64,000 nucleotides of DNA from contig JBMFNP010000002.1 in the NCBI GenBank assembly GCA_049970095.1, forward strand, positions 1-64,000, read 5' to 3'. The notes beneath the pieces were generated by a model. That model was given only the letters and a program-made list of their open reading frames with translations. It was not told the DNA's origin and searched no databases. This DNA is from SKW197 sp049970095. GTDB lineage: Archaea; Thermoplasmatota; Thermoplasmata; Lutacidiplasmatales; SKW197. Below are positions 34,774 through 43,931 of this stretch, piece by piece; positions within the stretch are counted from its first letter, which is position 1; each line of letters opens with the position of its first letter. Both the position numbers and the translations under genes were made by a program.

Positions 34774-35060
34774 ATCATAGATTCTATGTCTACAGATCTC
34801 TCAACGGGTTTAAGAGGTTCAGTGGTTAGTGTATATCTTACATTTGTGCCTCTTAGCGCCCTGTGCAATCTCTCGGTAATTTCCAGAAATTCCCCATCGT
34901 TGTGATAATCAATCATAAAATCGTGATGCCCCTGAACTATCTGGAAACCCAGACTCGTCATTATCCTGATAATCTCCGCTGGTGATGCTCCTTCACTTGA
35001 GAATTCGAAGCGGACATATGTCCTTCGTGTTTCCGTGCCCTTAACATATATTTTGATCAT
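34770..35060 (-). CDS. Conserved-looking small protein, function unknown
   Basis: A 96-residue acidic alpha/beta protein (MIKIYVKGTETRRTYVRFEF, then EIIRIMTSLGFQIVQGHHDF, ITERLHRALRGTNVRYTLTT). The alternating strands and helices resemble a ferredoxin-like fold, but I do not recognise the family. ATG 35060 is preceded by gtgagga and a TATA-like gtatatac near 35077-35085; the longer frame from 35138 runs through this promoter and is unlikely. Confidence 0.6.
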   Translation of the reverse strand: MIKIYVKGTETRRTYVRFEFSSEGASPAEIIRIMTSLGFQIVQGHHDFMIDYHNDGEFLEITERLHRALRGTNVRYTLTTEPLKPVERSVDIESMI

Positions 35061-35211
35061 AGTCCTCACTTGTGTTGTATATACTAGTAGGGATATATTA
35101 ATATAACGGTGTGCGGAGGGTGCGGGGCAGTGGTGCATTGTAAAGGCTTGTAAAATCTCTCAATTCATTTTCAAAACATTTATATAACATTACAAAGATA
35201 TAGCAGTTAGA

Positions 35212-37602
35212 ATGGCGAGAACAATCCTATGTCCAAAATGTAATACAAAAAATGATGAAAAAGCAATAAAATGCAGGAAATGCGGGGAGGAATTTATACC
35301 CAAAACACTGGAATTTCTATTAAATGTACCTGGTGTAAGCACTTTTGTTGTGCAGAATTTACTGACTGCGGGATTTAAAACAGTTAGTGACCTGAAAAAT
35401 GCAAGTGCCAGGGAACTGACAAAAGTTAGCGGTATCTCAAAACTTACCGCACAGAAAATCAAAGAGCAGATTCTGAAAATGGAACTTTCAGAAAAAGAGA
35501 GAAAAGAAGAGGAGCCAAAGGTTTCTCTTTATATTTGTTCAAATTGTGGTGCCCTGCTTTCCAGTAATGCTAGAACATGTCCACAGTGCGGTGCTCTTGT
35601 TGAACAGAATGAAGCGTCTGAAGTACCAGTTGAGAGAAAACCAGCACCAGAGGAGGAAAAAATTATTCAGGAAATGGAAAAACCAAAAGTAGAGCTTTAT
35701 CTGTGTTCAAATTGCGGTGCTTTTGTTTCCAGTGATGCAGCAAGATGCCCCACCTGCGGTGCAATAATGGATGTGGGAGAGCAGGAGCATACCATGGAAA
35801 CTCCTGGTAAACCTGAAAAATCAGTGGAAATTGTGGCACATCCAATTGAAGACGGTGCAATAATTGGCATCTGCAGTGCATGCGGTGCTTTTTTGTCCAA
35901 GAATGCACAGGTGTGTCCTGTGTGCGGTGCAGAGACAAAAGAAAAAATAGAAGTTGCCATAACCTCTACAGCCGAACCACAATCAAGCCAGAAAATAGAA
36001 ACCCCGATAAATGTAGATTTTGCAATTTCCACACTAGAAACCGAGACAAAAATATTCCTGTGTGAAGTATGTGGTGCTTTTGTTTCGGAGGGCGCAGAGG
36101 TATGTCCCATTTGTAATTCTCCTACAACCCAGATGAAAAAGGAAATAATAAAAGTGGGTGGGGAAGAAAAAAATGCAAGTGAGGAAGTAATTAGTTTGCT
36201 TGAAAAAGAAATCATGTCTGCTGCAATGGAAGGGGGTGAGGGGGAACCTAAACCGAGGGAAGCTGTGATGGAGGTGCGTGAAGGAAAGGTTGAGGACACA
36301 CCATCCCCCCAGGAAATTCTAGATTTTTCATTTGTTGAGGATGAATTGAGCAGGGAATTGCCATTACTGGCTGAACATATTGAAGAAGATAAAAAAACAG
36401 GGAATGAGGAACCTTGTATTGATGATGTTGTAAAAATGGAGCATCTGAGTGATGTGCAGTTAGCAGTGAGTGCTGAACTCGGGGATATACTGGTAGAGGA
36501 TGTTGTGAAAAAGGAATTTACTGATGAGGAAGAGGATGTGGAAAAAGAGAGAGTGGAGCATCATTCCGACCCAATTGGAGAGGTTGAGAGTGAGTTGTGG
36601 GAGTATATGTTTGCTGTGGATGAAGAGGATGTGGAGGAGCAAGCGCATGTGGAAGAGGAAAAAGGGATACTTATCTGTCCAATATGCGGATACAAAAATT
36701 CCTCAAATGCAAAAACTTGTGAAATCTGTGGCTCTTTGATACTACCAGATGAAATGGAATCAGAAGGTGCACCAAAAAAGGTGAAAAAAATTCTGGTGGT
36801 GGAACCATCCACACAAGAATCAGGGGGAAAGTTTACAGAGGTAAAGTTTAAAAATGCGAAAGAACCAAAAACCGCAGCAAAACCCCAGACAGCATCAGGC
36901 ACTGCGGTTGCTACCCTAACCAGAATCAAACCTGAGGTGCCAAAACCCGAGGAGAAAACCATCCTTGAGAAATATACCTACTTTATTCTTGTGCTTACCC
37001 TCGTAACAACTGGTATTGTGGTGGAATTGCTTTTCGGTTTTACAATGCTTGCAGTTGGGATCCTTGCGCTTGCATTTCTGTGCACTGGTGCGATTTTTAC
37101 GCTTATAATCAAATGGCAGCATAAACAAAAAGTCCTTCAAACCAGAATTCATGTTTCTCCAAAACAAGGGTCTTCAAAGCCAACCGAAATTGCAATGTTT
37201 AACATGGGTTCCACATACCTGGCAACCGGGCGATATGAAGATGCAGTCAGGGCTTTCGAATCCGTGGTTGCTATGAACCCTGGGAATGAAATTGCATGGA
37301 ACAATCTTGGGAGTGCGCTTTCAAAGCTTGAGCGGCACGAAGAGGCACTAAAATGCTATGAAAAGGCACTGGGCATAAATCCGAAATTTGAGATTGCATG
37401 GAACAACAAGGGAAATGCACTTGCGAGATTAGGCAGATTTGAAGAGGCAATCCAGTCATATGACCGTGCCATAGAAATAAAGAGGGATTACCACGATGCC
37501 TGGGTGAATAAAGGGTATGTGCTTGTAAAAATAGGGAAATATAATGAAGCAATTGAGTGTGCGAATACTGCAAATAAATTGCTTGGAGGAAATTATGCCT
37601 GA
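35212..37602 (+). CDS. Multi-zinc-ribbon, helix-hairpin-helix, membrane TPR protein
   Basis: A 796-residue modular protein. The N-terminal ribbon uses C7, C10, C21 and C24. A helix-hairpin-helix region (about 32-90, LLNVPGVSTFVVQNLLTAGF) resembles RecA/Rad51 N-terminal or topoisomerase HhH domains. Five more C-x2-C...C-x2-C ribbons begin near 108, 166, 222, 283 and 486 (for example ICSNCGALLSSNARTCPQCG). A long acidic spacer separates the last two. Two membrane helices lie at about 588-632, and three or four TPRs finish the protein. Topology suggests that both soluble parts are cytoplasmic. The role is unknown; scaffold or sensor is possible. Confidence 0.75.
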   Translation: MARTILCPKCNTKNDEKAIKCRKCGEEFIPKTLEFLLNVPGVSTFVVQNLLTAGFKTVSDLKNASARELTKVSGISKLTAQKIKEQILKMELSEKERKEEEPKVSLYICSNCGALLSSNARTCPQCGALVEQNEASEVPVERKPAPEEEKIIQEMEKPKVELYLCSNCGAFVSSDAARCPTCGAIMDVGEQEHTMETPGKPEKSVEIVAHPIEDGAIIGICSACGAFLSKNAQVCPVCGAETKEKIEVAITSTAEPQSSQKIETPINVDFAISTLETETKIFLCEVCGAFVSEGAEVCPICNSPTTQMKKEIIKVGGEEKNASEEVISLLEKEIMSAAMEGGEGEPKPREAVMEVREGKVEDTPSPQEILDFSFVEDELSRELPLLAEHIEEDKKTGNEEPCIDDVVKMEHLSDVQLAVSAELGDILVEDVVKKEFTDEEEDVEKERVEHHSDPIGEVESELWEYMFAVDEEDVEEQAHVEEEKGILICPICGYKNSSNAKTCEICGSLILPDEMESEGAPKKVKKILVVEPSTQESGGKFTEVKFKNAKEPKTAAKPQTASGTAVATLTRIKPEVPKPEEKTILEKYTYFILVLTLVTTGIVVELLFGFTMLAVGILALAFLCTGAIFTLIIKWQHKQKVLQTRIHVSPKQGSSKPTEIAMFNMGSTYLATGRYEDAVRAFESVVAMNPGNEIAWNNLGSALSKLERHEEALKCYEKALGINPKFEIAWNNKGNALARLGRFEEAIQSYDRAIEIKRDYHDAWVNKGYVLVKIGKYNEAIECANTANKLLGGNYA

Positions 37603-37993
37603 GCATCTGACAGAAGATGAAAGAGAAGCAATTCTATATGAGATTCGGAGATCCTTTGCAATTCTCAATGCTGAGATTCCTGAGAAGATAGAACTTCGGG
37701 GTTTCAAAGAAGTGCCTCTAAAAGAAATTGTTCTGGAGATAAGGGGAGGACAGATTAAACGCAGAGAGTACATTGCTGCCTTAATGGAGAGCATAAATGA
37801 AAAAATAAAAACACTGGAAGAGATGTTGTATGATGACATCTCCATAGAGGAGGCACTGGCACTGAAGGATGTGATTTTGGGGTTGAAAAGGGCGAGAGCA
37901 GAACTTGAAAGTGAACTTAATGGAAATGCAAACAAGGAACTGGAAGATGCAAAAAGGTTCTATGGTTTGATAAAAACATTGAGGGAAGAATGA
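37595..37993 (+). CDS. DUF5788-like archaeal protein
   Basis: A 132-residue helical protein. PEHLTEDEREAILYEIRRSF, IPEKIELRGFKEVPLKEIVL and the later ISIEEALALKDVILGLKRA resemble the archaeal DUF5788 family as I remember it, whose function is unknown. ATG 37595 overlaps the previous stop by eight bases and is preceded by ggagga; the longer frame from 37544 lies inside the TPR gene. The VanZ-like gene overlaps its end as ATGA. Confidence 0.65.
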   Translation: MPEHLTEDEREAILYEIRRSFAILNAEIPEKIELRGFKEVPLKEIVLEIRGGQIKRREYIAALMESINEKIKTLEEMLYDDISIEEALALKDVILGLKRARAELESELNGNANKELEDAKRFYGLIKTLREE

Positions 37994-38496
37994 TGAGATC
38001 CACATGGAAGCATGCATCAGTTATCACAATCTGGGTTGCAATTGCAGTATATGCGGGGTTTATATTTCAGTTATCCTCTGCTCCAATCCAAGCACAGCCC
38101 CCACCTATTCAAGCCACATATCAGGCGATAAATGAAACCGTGAGGAATACAGTGATTTTGCCCACAGGACAGCCACCAAGATATACCCCAGATTACCTCC
38201 ACCTCTTTCTCTACATTGTTTTTGGTATGCTTCTATATTTCGGTTTTATTGTACTCGGGGCAAAAGCCAGACATTTTGCGATTAATCTTGCATGGCTTTC
38301 AGGCACATTCTATGCCCTTACAGACGAGTATCACCAGAGTTTTGTCCCAGGAAGGACCTCGGACTGGAAGGATGCAGTTGCAGACGCAACAGGTGTTCTT
38401 GTTGGCATTTTCCTTGCGATTCTTTTCATCAATCTGGCTTTAAAAGTCAGAAAGAGGTTGGGATCCCCATGGGACGCATATCTGGGAGAAGTCTGA
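37990..38496 (+). CDS. VanZ-family membrane protein
   Basis: A 168-residue protein with four hydrophobic helices (about 10-28, 70-90, 95-112 and 130-150). The signature DEYHQSFVPGRTSDWKDAVADATG between the last two helices is typical of VanZ-like proteins and is given here only in outline because it is conserved in charge and spacing. Members occur with envelope and polysaccharide genes but their reaction is unknown. It is translationally coupled to the DUF5788-like gene. Confidence 0.82.
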   Translation: MMRSTWKHASVITIWVAIAVYAGFIFQLSSAPIQAQPPPIQATYQAINETVRNTVILPTGQPPRYTPDYLHLFLYIVFGMLLYFGFIVLGAKARHFAINLAWLSGTFYALTDEYHQSFVPGRTSDWKDAVADATGVLVGIFLAILFINLALKVRKRLGSPWDAYLGEV

Positions 38497-38540
38497 AGAC
38501 GAATTCTGATTTTTGAAACACGAATGTTCCTTTGATAACA

Positions 38541-38551
38541 ATTAAATATTT
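38541..38551 (+). promoter_or_regulatory. TATA-like box of the first tandem-HTH regulator
   Basis: The sequence attaaatattt lies 20-30 bases before ATG 38571 and supports that start over the upstream in-frame 38532. Confidence 0.45.
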
Positions 38552-38570
38552 TGTTTCCATATACACAATC

Positions 38571-39686
38571 ATGCCTGCATCCCGTTTCACACAGAAAGAA
38601 ATGAGGGCGGTTGAATGTTTGTTACGCAAACCAGATATTGATGATCTTCACCTTTCAGAATATCTGGGAATTCAGGTGGAGGATGCAAGAAAATTGAGAG
38701 AAAAGTTGTTCTCAAGATTACTGAGATATGTGATTGTGCCGAACTATTCCGCACTTGGATATGAATTGATATTTGTGGTATATGGTTCAACATTGAGCGC
38801 AAGGAGATTGCCACCTGTCACAGGAGAGCCAGAATACATAAAATGTTACACACATTTTTATCTTTCAGACGATTGTTTTCTTGGAATTGGGTTTGCCAGA
38901 AATTACGGAATGTTAGTCAAACATTATGAAAAATTCTGTGGTGATATAGGTGTCTCCAGAGATGATGCAAAACTTCTGATTTTTCCTTCTGAACTTGTAA
39001 CCTTTTTTAGATTTTTTGATTACAGTCAGGTGCTGGTGCAGGCTTCTCCTGGAGAGGCAAAATTCACACATTCCTTTACGCTTGGAAACTGGCTGGAGGC
39101 ATGGAAGTGGAAAGAGGAAGGAGAAAAACTTGATGAGATTGAACAAAAAATTCTTTATGCAATTTTGCATCAACCCGCAATAAAATCAGAAAAACTTTGG
39201 AAGTTTGTAGGTGTGAATGAGAAAGTGGGGGAGAGAAAATTGATGCGTCTCAGAAAATCTGGGATGTATTTTCCAAGCGTGGTTCCTGACCTCAAAAACT
39301 TTGGTTATTCAGGGTTTTTGTTTTACCACCTGCAGAAAGCAAATGGACTTTTTCCGCTGAAGAATATAATTGAACAGATTGTCTGGAAGATACCAGTATA
39401 TTTTGCAATCTGTGATGAAAAAAATGCATTTCTATTGAGTGCCTACAGAGAAGCGGATGATGTGGTTGAGAGGGATGTAATTCTCTCAGAGGTGTTTCAG
39501 CAGGAAGGCATCTCGATGACCAGAATAGATTCAGGGTATTTTTCCTATGATGATCTCCTACTAAGGTATGAAAATGGATATTCAGGTCTTCTGAATTTAA
39601 ATACAATTTCTGGTGATATGCGTGAAAATATTAAACAGAAACAAAAAAGAGGGCAGTATAAAACTGATAGCGGAAACAGAAGATGA
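38571..39686 (+). CDS. Tandem helix-turn-helix regulator, paralogue 1
   Basis: A protein of about 371 residues with two copies of an HTH plus sensor module. The first HTH covers about residues 4-50 (FTQKEMRAVECLLRKPDI), and the second about 188-240 (LDEIEQKILYAILHQPAI). The first module ends in LLIFPSELVTFFRFFDYS, closely matching TLFFPAETTYIFRLFDYS of the paralogue at 55764. The layout resembles Lrp-like regulators with a duplicated unit. Its end overlaps pelota by 65 bases. The target is unknown. Confidence 0.65.
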   Translation: MPASRFTQKEMRAVECLLRKPDIDDLHLSEYLGIQVEDARKLREKLFSRLLRYVIVPNYSALGYELIFVVYGSTLSARRLPPVTGEPEYIKCYTHFYLSDDCFLGIGFARNYGMLVKHYEKFCGDIGVSRDDAKLLIFPSELVTFFRFFDYSQVLVQASPGEAKFTHSFTLGNWLEAWKWKEEGEKLDEIEQKILYAILHQPAIKSEKLWKFVGVNEKVGERKLMRLRKSGMYFPSVVPDLKNFGYSGFLFYHLQKANGLFPLKNIIEQIVWKIPVYFAICDEKNAFLLSAYREADDVVERDVILSEVFQQEGISMTRIDSGYFSYDDLLLRYENGYSGLLNLNTISGDMRENIKQKQKRGQYKTDSGNRR

Positions 39687-40668
39687 TCTCTGGTACCTTT
39701 CGCAAATCATAGAAGAAAATGATTATGTGCAGGGGCTCACATTTAGGAGGGATGAAAATAGAAAGGATGTGTTGCGCGCTGAAAGTGCTGAAAAAAGGCC
39801 AGTGATCCTTGGAATACGGGTAAAAAATGTGGAATTTCAGGAGTTTGCCACAGTACTCAGAATAACAGGGATAATTGAGCATGGAGAGATAGGGCTTGGA
39901 AGTTATCATACAATTAATGTTGAGCCTGGAAAGGATATATTGCTCATCAAGCAGGAATGGAGTGAGGGAATGAAAAAGCTTCTTGAAGAGGCATTGAACG
40001 CAAAGCGGCTGGAAATTGTTTTTGTTGCAATAGATGATGGTTCTGCTGTGCTGGCAACCATAACAGGAGTGGGTGTGAAGGCTCTTGCGGAAATAAGTGC
40101 GCATATTTCTGGCAAGTTTTTTGATACAAAAAAAGAGAATGAGAAGGTTCAGTTTTATGAAGAGGTGAAGGAAACACTGTTAAGATATGTGGAGCCCAAT
40201 ACAGTGGTTGCAATTATTGGTCCTGGTTTCTGGAAGGAGGAGTTTCTGGAATATCTGAAAGCACATGCAAAAGAGATTGCTGAGAAATCCACCGTGTTTA
40301 CTGCATCCAATTCTGGGGTTGCTGGAATTAATGAGGTGCTGAGGAAGGAACTCAATATTCGGGGTTTGAATGAGGCAAGGGTGAAAATTGAGACAGATTT
40401 TGTGGAAAGGTTTTTTATGGAGATTGCAAGAAATGGAAATGTTGCATATGGATTTTCAGAGGTTGCACGCGCTGTTGAACTCGGGGCTGCTGAGACCCTT
40501 CTCATAACCATAGATTTGATCAGGAAGCGTGAATTTGATAGTGTGCTTAAGAATGCTGCTGCAACGCGTTGCAGGATTGTGGCTATCAATACCCAGAGTG
40601 ATGCAGGCAGGAGATTTGCATCAATAGGGGGCATTGGTGCACTCCTGAGGTACAAGATTTATGAGTGA
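39622..40668 (+). CDS. pelA: mRNA surveillance factor Pelota (Dom34)
   Basis: A 348-residue eRF1-like protein that rescues stalled ribosomes with aEF1A/ABCE1. The N-terminal Sm-like domain begins VKILNRNKKEGSIKLIAETE with DDLWYLSQIIEENDYV; the central domain includes FVAIDDGSAVLATI and TVVAIIGPGFWKEEF; the C-terminal L30e-like domain has YGFSEVARAVELGAAETLLI. As expected for Pelota, the GGQ of eRF1 is absent. GTG 39622 is chosen over 39613 because ggtgat lies at 39612-39617. Confidence 0.94.
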   Translation: MKILNRNKKEGSIKLIAETEDDLWYLSQIIEENDYVQGLTFRRDENRKDVLRAESAEKRPVILGIRVKNVEFQEFATVLRITGIIEHGEIGLGSYHTINVEPGKDILLIKQEWSEGMKKLLEEALNAKRLEIVFVAIDDGSAVLATITGVGVKALAEISAHISGKFFDTKKENEKVQFYEEVKETLLRYVEPNTVVAIIGPGFWKEEFLEYLKAHAKEIAEKSTVFTASNSGVAGINEVLRKELNIRGLNEARVKIETDFVERFFMEIARNGNVAYGFSEVARAVELGAAETLLITIDLIRKREFDSVLKNAAATRCRIVAINTQSDAGRRFASIGGIGALLRYKIYE

Positions 40669-41255
40669 TTTTTTTTCATAATCTTTGCATATACCACATC
40701 ACTTCGGGTTTTGTCCATAATTGCTCTTGCAATGTCCACCTTATGCCTGACTGGTGCAATTGCCGCAGGAAAGTCTAGAAGTTCTATCTCTCTGTAGATT
40801 TCTTCCATGATTTCCAGGATTTGATTTCCCTTCTCAAAATTTCCTATTTTCAGGTTATTGAGACAGTATCTCCTGAGTTCTCCAATCAAATCCCCGAGAG
40901 CAAGCAAATATGCTGTGGGTGTTATTCCCAATTCTCTGTGAGATGGAATATCTTCCTCCCTGACGATTGCAAGAAAAAGGTATGCTTCTGCATATTCCTG
41001 GTATGCATCTTCAAGCACAGGCAGAATTTTGTTTTTATCAATCTTTTCACAGAGTGTCCTCACATTCATCATTGCTTCCTTCAGTTTCTTGAAATCCTCA
41101 CTTACATCCTTCTCTAGATGTACCTCATGAATTATTTTCCTGGATGTTCGGATAATCTCCCTCGCACTCTTGATCGCAATTTCCCTCACTGTCTCTATTT
41201 CCTCCAGTTCTGTTGCAGCCTGCTCAATTACCTCATGGAATTTTTCTCTATGCAT
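40659..41255 (-). CDS. Translin family RNA-binding protein
   Basis: A 198-residue all-helical protein. It has REKFHEVIEQAATELEEIET at the N terminus, AREIIRTSRKIIHEVHLEK, and the conserved later part ELGITPTAYLLALGDLIGEL with NFEKGNQILEIMEEIYREIE. Archaeal translins form octamers, bind RNA or DNA, and some have RNase activity like eukaryotic C3PO. It converges on pelota with a ten-base overlap. The function in archaea is not settled. Confidence 0.92.
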   Translation of the reverse strand: MHREKFHEVIEQAATELEEIETVREIAIKSAREIIRTSRKIIHEVHLEKDVSEDFKKLKEAMMNVRTLCEKIDKNKILPVLEDAYQEYAEAYLFLAIVREEDIPSHRELGITPTAYLLALGDLIGELRRYCLNNLKIGNFEKGNQILEIMEEIYREIELLDFPAAIAPVRHKVDIARAIMDKTRSDVVYAKIMKKNHS

Positions 41256-41259
41256 GTTT

Positions 41260-41379
41260 TCATGACTGTGTAGGAGGTAATAAATCTATCCGTTCATCAA
41301 AATCTACTGGTTCTACTACTCCATCCACCTTTCCCTCATAATAGACCTCAATTTTGATGAAAGAATTTTCAAACAAAAC
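41260..41379 (-). pseudogene. Transposase-like C-terminal scrap
   Basis: A 39-codon minus-strand frame bounded by TAA (41380-41382) and TGA (41260-41262) reads LFENSFIKIEVYYEGKV, then DGVVEPVDFDERID. The IEVYYEGK...VEPVDF pattern resembles the C-terminal tail of integrase-type (Mu/IS481-like) transposases. It has no transposase core and lies between translin and a membrane protein gene. Together with the 26-base repeat it suggests a mobile-element scar. Confidence 0.4.
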
Positions 41380-41388
41380 TTATGTTCC
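41363..41388. repeat. 26-base repeat, copy 2
   Basis: These bases are identical to 263-288 in the same orientation. In both copies the reverse strand reads LFENS before diverging. The copy ends about 40 bases before the ATG of the following membrane protein gene. Confidence 0.7.
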
Positions 41389-41429
41389 CCTCCGAAAAAT
41401 CTATATCCTAAAAGGTGTATTTATAGAAA

Positions 41430-42119
41430 ATGAGATATAGATGGCAGAAAGGAGCGTTTGGCAGTGGAATCATAATCCTGATTTCTGCACTGACGGGAAT
41501 GGCAATCATATTATTTGTGCTATTTCTGTTTCTTGTCTTAATTCTGGTAATGGAAATAACCGAACCCACACCAGCCAATGAGGTGAGCAGGATGGAAACT
41601 TTCAGATACATGCAATCCTACCATTACATGCTTTTTGAACCCCCGGAGGAAAGAAATCCCCCTACCCTGAAGGTGTTTGCTAGAAAGGGAAACAACATCT
41701 GGAACTTGTTCTTTGCTGGCAGAAACGCAAGGGGAGAGTACTGTCTTCACTATATAGGGCCCAAATTCATAAGTTTCGTGAATGCAACACCTCAAGAGAT
41801 AAAAGAGGCACAAAGGGAAAAACCCAATTTTATCAAACTGAGAGAATACTCAAGAAGAACCAAACTCCCATGCCTAGTCATACCCAGGAACTTGATTGAA
41901 AAGGGCTCCCCTGTTGTACCTGCACCCGGAATTTTCAAGAACGCAGAATTTATAGACCTCAAAAAATACGCAAAAAACCTCTATTTCATTCCGTTTCTGC
42001 TAGAACCAGAAAGGGCATATGTGCTTGATGAATTTAAAAAAGAACTACCAGGAAAACATGATGTGATCCTTTTTACATGTACAAGGCCATGGATTGTAAT
42101 TCTAGCTTTTGAACCGTGA
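41430..42119 (+). CDS. Membrane protein with pilin-like N terminus, unknown
   Basis: A 229-residue protein. A short basic lead MRYRWQKGAFGSG is followed by one long hydrophobic helix (about 13-42), as in class III signal peptide/pilin-like proteins, then a soluble external domain with several aromatic residues (FRYMQSYHYMLFEPPEERN, later PCLVIPRNLIEKGSPVVPAP). It is isolated: a mobile-element scar lies upstream and the AOR gene converges on it. I do not recognise the family. Confidence 0.6.
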   Translation: MRYRWQKGAFGSGIIILISALTGMAIILFVLFLFLVLILVMEITEPTPANEVSRMETFRYMQSYHYMLFEPPEERNPPTLKVFARKGNNIWNLFFAGRNARGEYCLHYIGPKFISFVNATPQEIKEAQREKPNFIKLREYSRRTKLPCLVIPRNLIEKGSPVVPAPGIFKNAEFIDLKKYAKNLYFIPFLLEPERAYVLDEFKKELPGKHDVILFTCTRPWIVILAFEP

Positions 42120-42121
42120 TA

Positions 42122-43867
42122 CTAATCCAGTCCAAGTGTGCGCAATTTCTCCTCCGTGGGTACTCCCTTGCTGTCCCATTTTCTGATAGAATAGTATCTT
42201 GCCAGCATTTCATGGAGTGGAACCACATTTCCTTTTGAATTTCCATGAGAAAGGGGTTTTTTGAGCAGAGTTTCTGGAAGTGCGTCAATCCCCTTTCCTG
42301 CCCTCACATTCCATAATCTTTCTGCATTCCATATACGCTCACCAGTTTTCTGCAATTCCTCTGCAGAGTATTCTATTCCAGTAACTGCAGAAAGCAACCT
42401 TGCATAGTAGCCATCAGAAACCGCAAAATTTGTGAAAAGGCAAAGTACAAGGGAATCAAGCACAGCTCCTGTATGCTGTACCCTTATCAGAATATCTGGT
42501 TTATCACTGAAACTCAATCTGTTAAAAAACCTGGGAATTCCGAGAATTTCAGGTCCAATCATGTAACCTTTCAAATGGCAGCCTCCTCTATTTGCAGTAG
42601 CATATGCTAGCCCCATTCCGAAAGCACCTCTGGGATCATAGCCTGGGAGCTCTAGTCCTTTCACGCTGAAACTCTCCCCCCCGAATTTTCTACAAAATCT
42701 CTCAGAGCCTTCTGCAAGTTCATTTCCCACACCCTTTCTGTAAGCAATCTGGGTAATCATTGCAAGTGCACTCTTTTCATCTCCGAATTTTAGCCCGAAT
42801 TCTGGGTATTTCTCATGCAAAGCCATTGCAGCCGCAATCGTTGAACCAGTTGTTATTGTATCCATTCCATACTCATTGCATAGTTTATTTGCCTTTATAA
42901 TATATTCAATATCAAAAATTCCGCAATCTACTCCAAGCGCCCAGAGGCTTTCAAACTCTGGACCTTTAACGCCGCACTCTCTCGTCCCTGAAATTCTTCC
43001 ACACCTTATCGGACACGCACCGCAAGCCTCTTCCCTCACAAAAAATTTTCTCAGCACTTCACCAGAAACCTTTTCTGCATTTGCATCACATCCCTCAGAC
43101 CAGTGCCTCACTGGAAGCATTCCGTATTCATTAATCAGATTAACCAGTCCCGCAGTACCCAGATATGGAAGTGCCTTTGATGTTATAGGGTTTGCGTCAA
43201 GCCACTTCTTCATTTCAACTACAAAGGATTTCAATTTCTCTCTATCCTTTACATTCACATTTGCCCTGCCTCTACATATGATTGCCTTAAGATTTTTGGA
43301 GCCCATCACCGCACCCAGCCCTCCCCTGCCCATTGCATGATAGGATGATGCTTGAATATTTGCAAATTTCACAAGATTTTCACCAGCAGGGCCAATACAG
43401 AGAACCTGCCCTTTTTCATTCAGCGCCTCAAAAATTCTCTCTGTTGTAAGCCCCCATAGATTCGCCCCATCTTTCAGTTCTACATTTTCTCCCTCAATAC
43501 AAAGTATCACTGGCTTATCTGCTTGCCCTTCAATGATGAGTGCATCCAGATTGCAGCGTTTCATCTGAATTCCAAAATTACCACCGCAGTTTGAATCAAA
43601 AAGGGTTTCCGTCAGGGGTGAGATAGAAGTGCATGTAAATCTGGAACTTGTAGGCACTCCAGTTGCAGTCAAAGGTCCTGTGCAAAAAATCAACTTATTT
43701 TCTGGTGAGAGTGGAGAAATTCCAGGCTTGAGTTCCTCTCTTCCCAGAGCGATACCTGTGCCTCTCCCACCTATAAATGCGTGCAATATTTTCTCTTCAA
43801 AATTTTCAAATTGCCAGTTTTTCTTGGTGAGATTTACCCTTAATAATCTGCCACACCATCCAAACAT
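42122..43867 (-). CDS. aor: Aldehyde:ferredoxin oxidoreductase (tungsten enzyme)
   Basis: A 581-residue AOR-family enzyme oxidising aldehydes to acids with ferredoxin. The N-terminal domain has FGWCGRLLRVNL and HAFIGGRGTGIALG; HAMGRGGLGAVMGSKNLKAI binds the tungstopterin; CGACPIRC plus the later cysteine in DSLVLC ligate the [4Fe-4S] cluster. AOR removes aldehydes arising from 2-oxoacid decarboxylation in peptide fermenters. ATG 43867 is preferred to TTG 43870. A small winged-helix gene lies 64 bases upstream. Confidence 0.92.
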   Translation of the reverse strand: MFGWCGRLLRVNLTKKNWQFENFEEKILHAFIGGRGTGIALGREELKPGISPLSPENKLIFCTGPLTATGVPTSSRFTCTSISPLTETLFDSNCGGNFGIQMKRCNLDALIIEGQADKPVILCIEGENVELKDGANLWGLTTERIFEALNEKGQVLCIGPAGENLVKFANIQASSYHAMGRGGLGAVMGSKNLKAIICRGRANVNVKDREKLKSFVVEMKKWLDANPITSKALPYLGTAGLVNLINEYGMLPVRHWSEGCDANAEKVSGEVLRKFFVREEACGACPIRCGRISGTRECGVKGPEFESLWALGVDCGIFDIEYIIKANKLCNEYGMDTITTGSTIAAAMALHEKYPEFGLKFGDEKSALAMITQIAYRKGVGNELAEGSERFCRKFGGESFSVKGLELPGYDPRGAFGMGLAYATANRGGCHLKGYMIGPEILGIPRFFNRLSFSDKPDILIRVQHTGAVLDSLVLCLFTNFAVSDGYYARLLSAVTGIEYSAEELQKTGERIWNAERLWNVRAGKGIDALPETLLKKPLSHGNSKGNVVPLHEMLARYYSIRKWDSKGVPTEEKLRTLGLD

Positions 43868-43931
43868 CAAAATAGCACCGGAAACAAAAGTATGAAGTAA
43901 AAGTTAAAAGAATTGGGAATAAAAAATCTGA

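Noticed and set aside
35520..36110. Repeated tgtggtgct...tgcggtgc blocks
   Set aside because: These are codons of the serial zinc ribbons in one protein, not a mobile or structural DNA repeat.
38532..38570. Upstream in-frame extension of the first tandem-HTH regulator
   Set aside because: It runs through the TATA-like box. ATG 38571 matches the protein's domain start and promoter spacing better.
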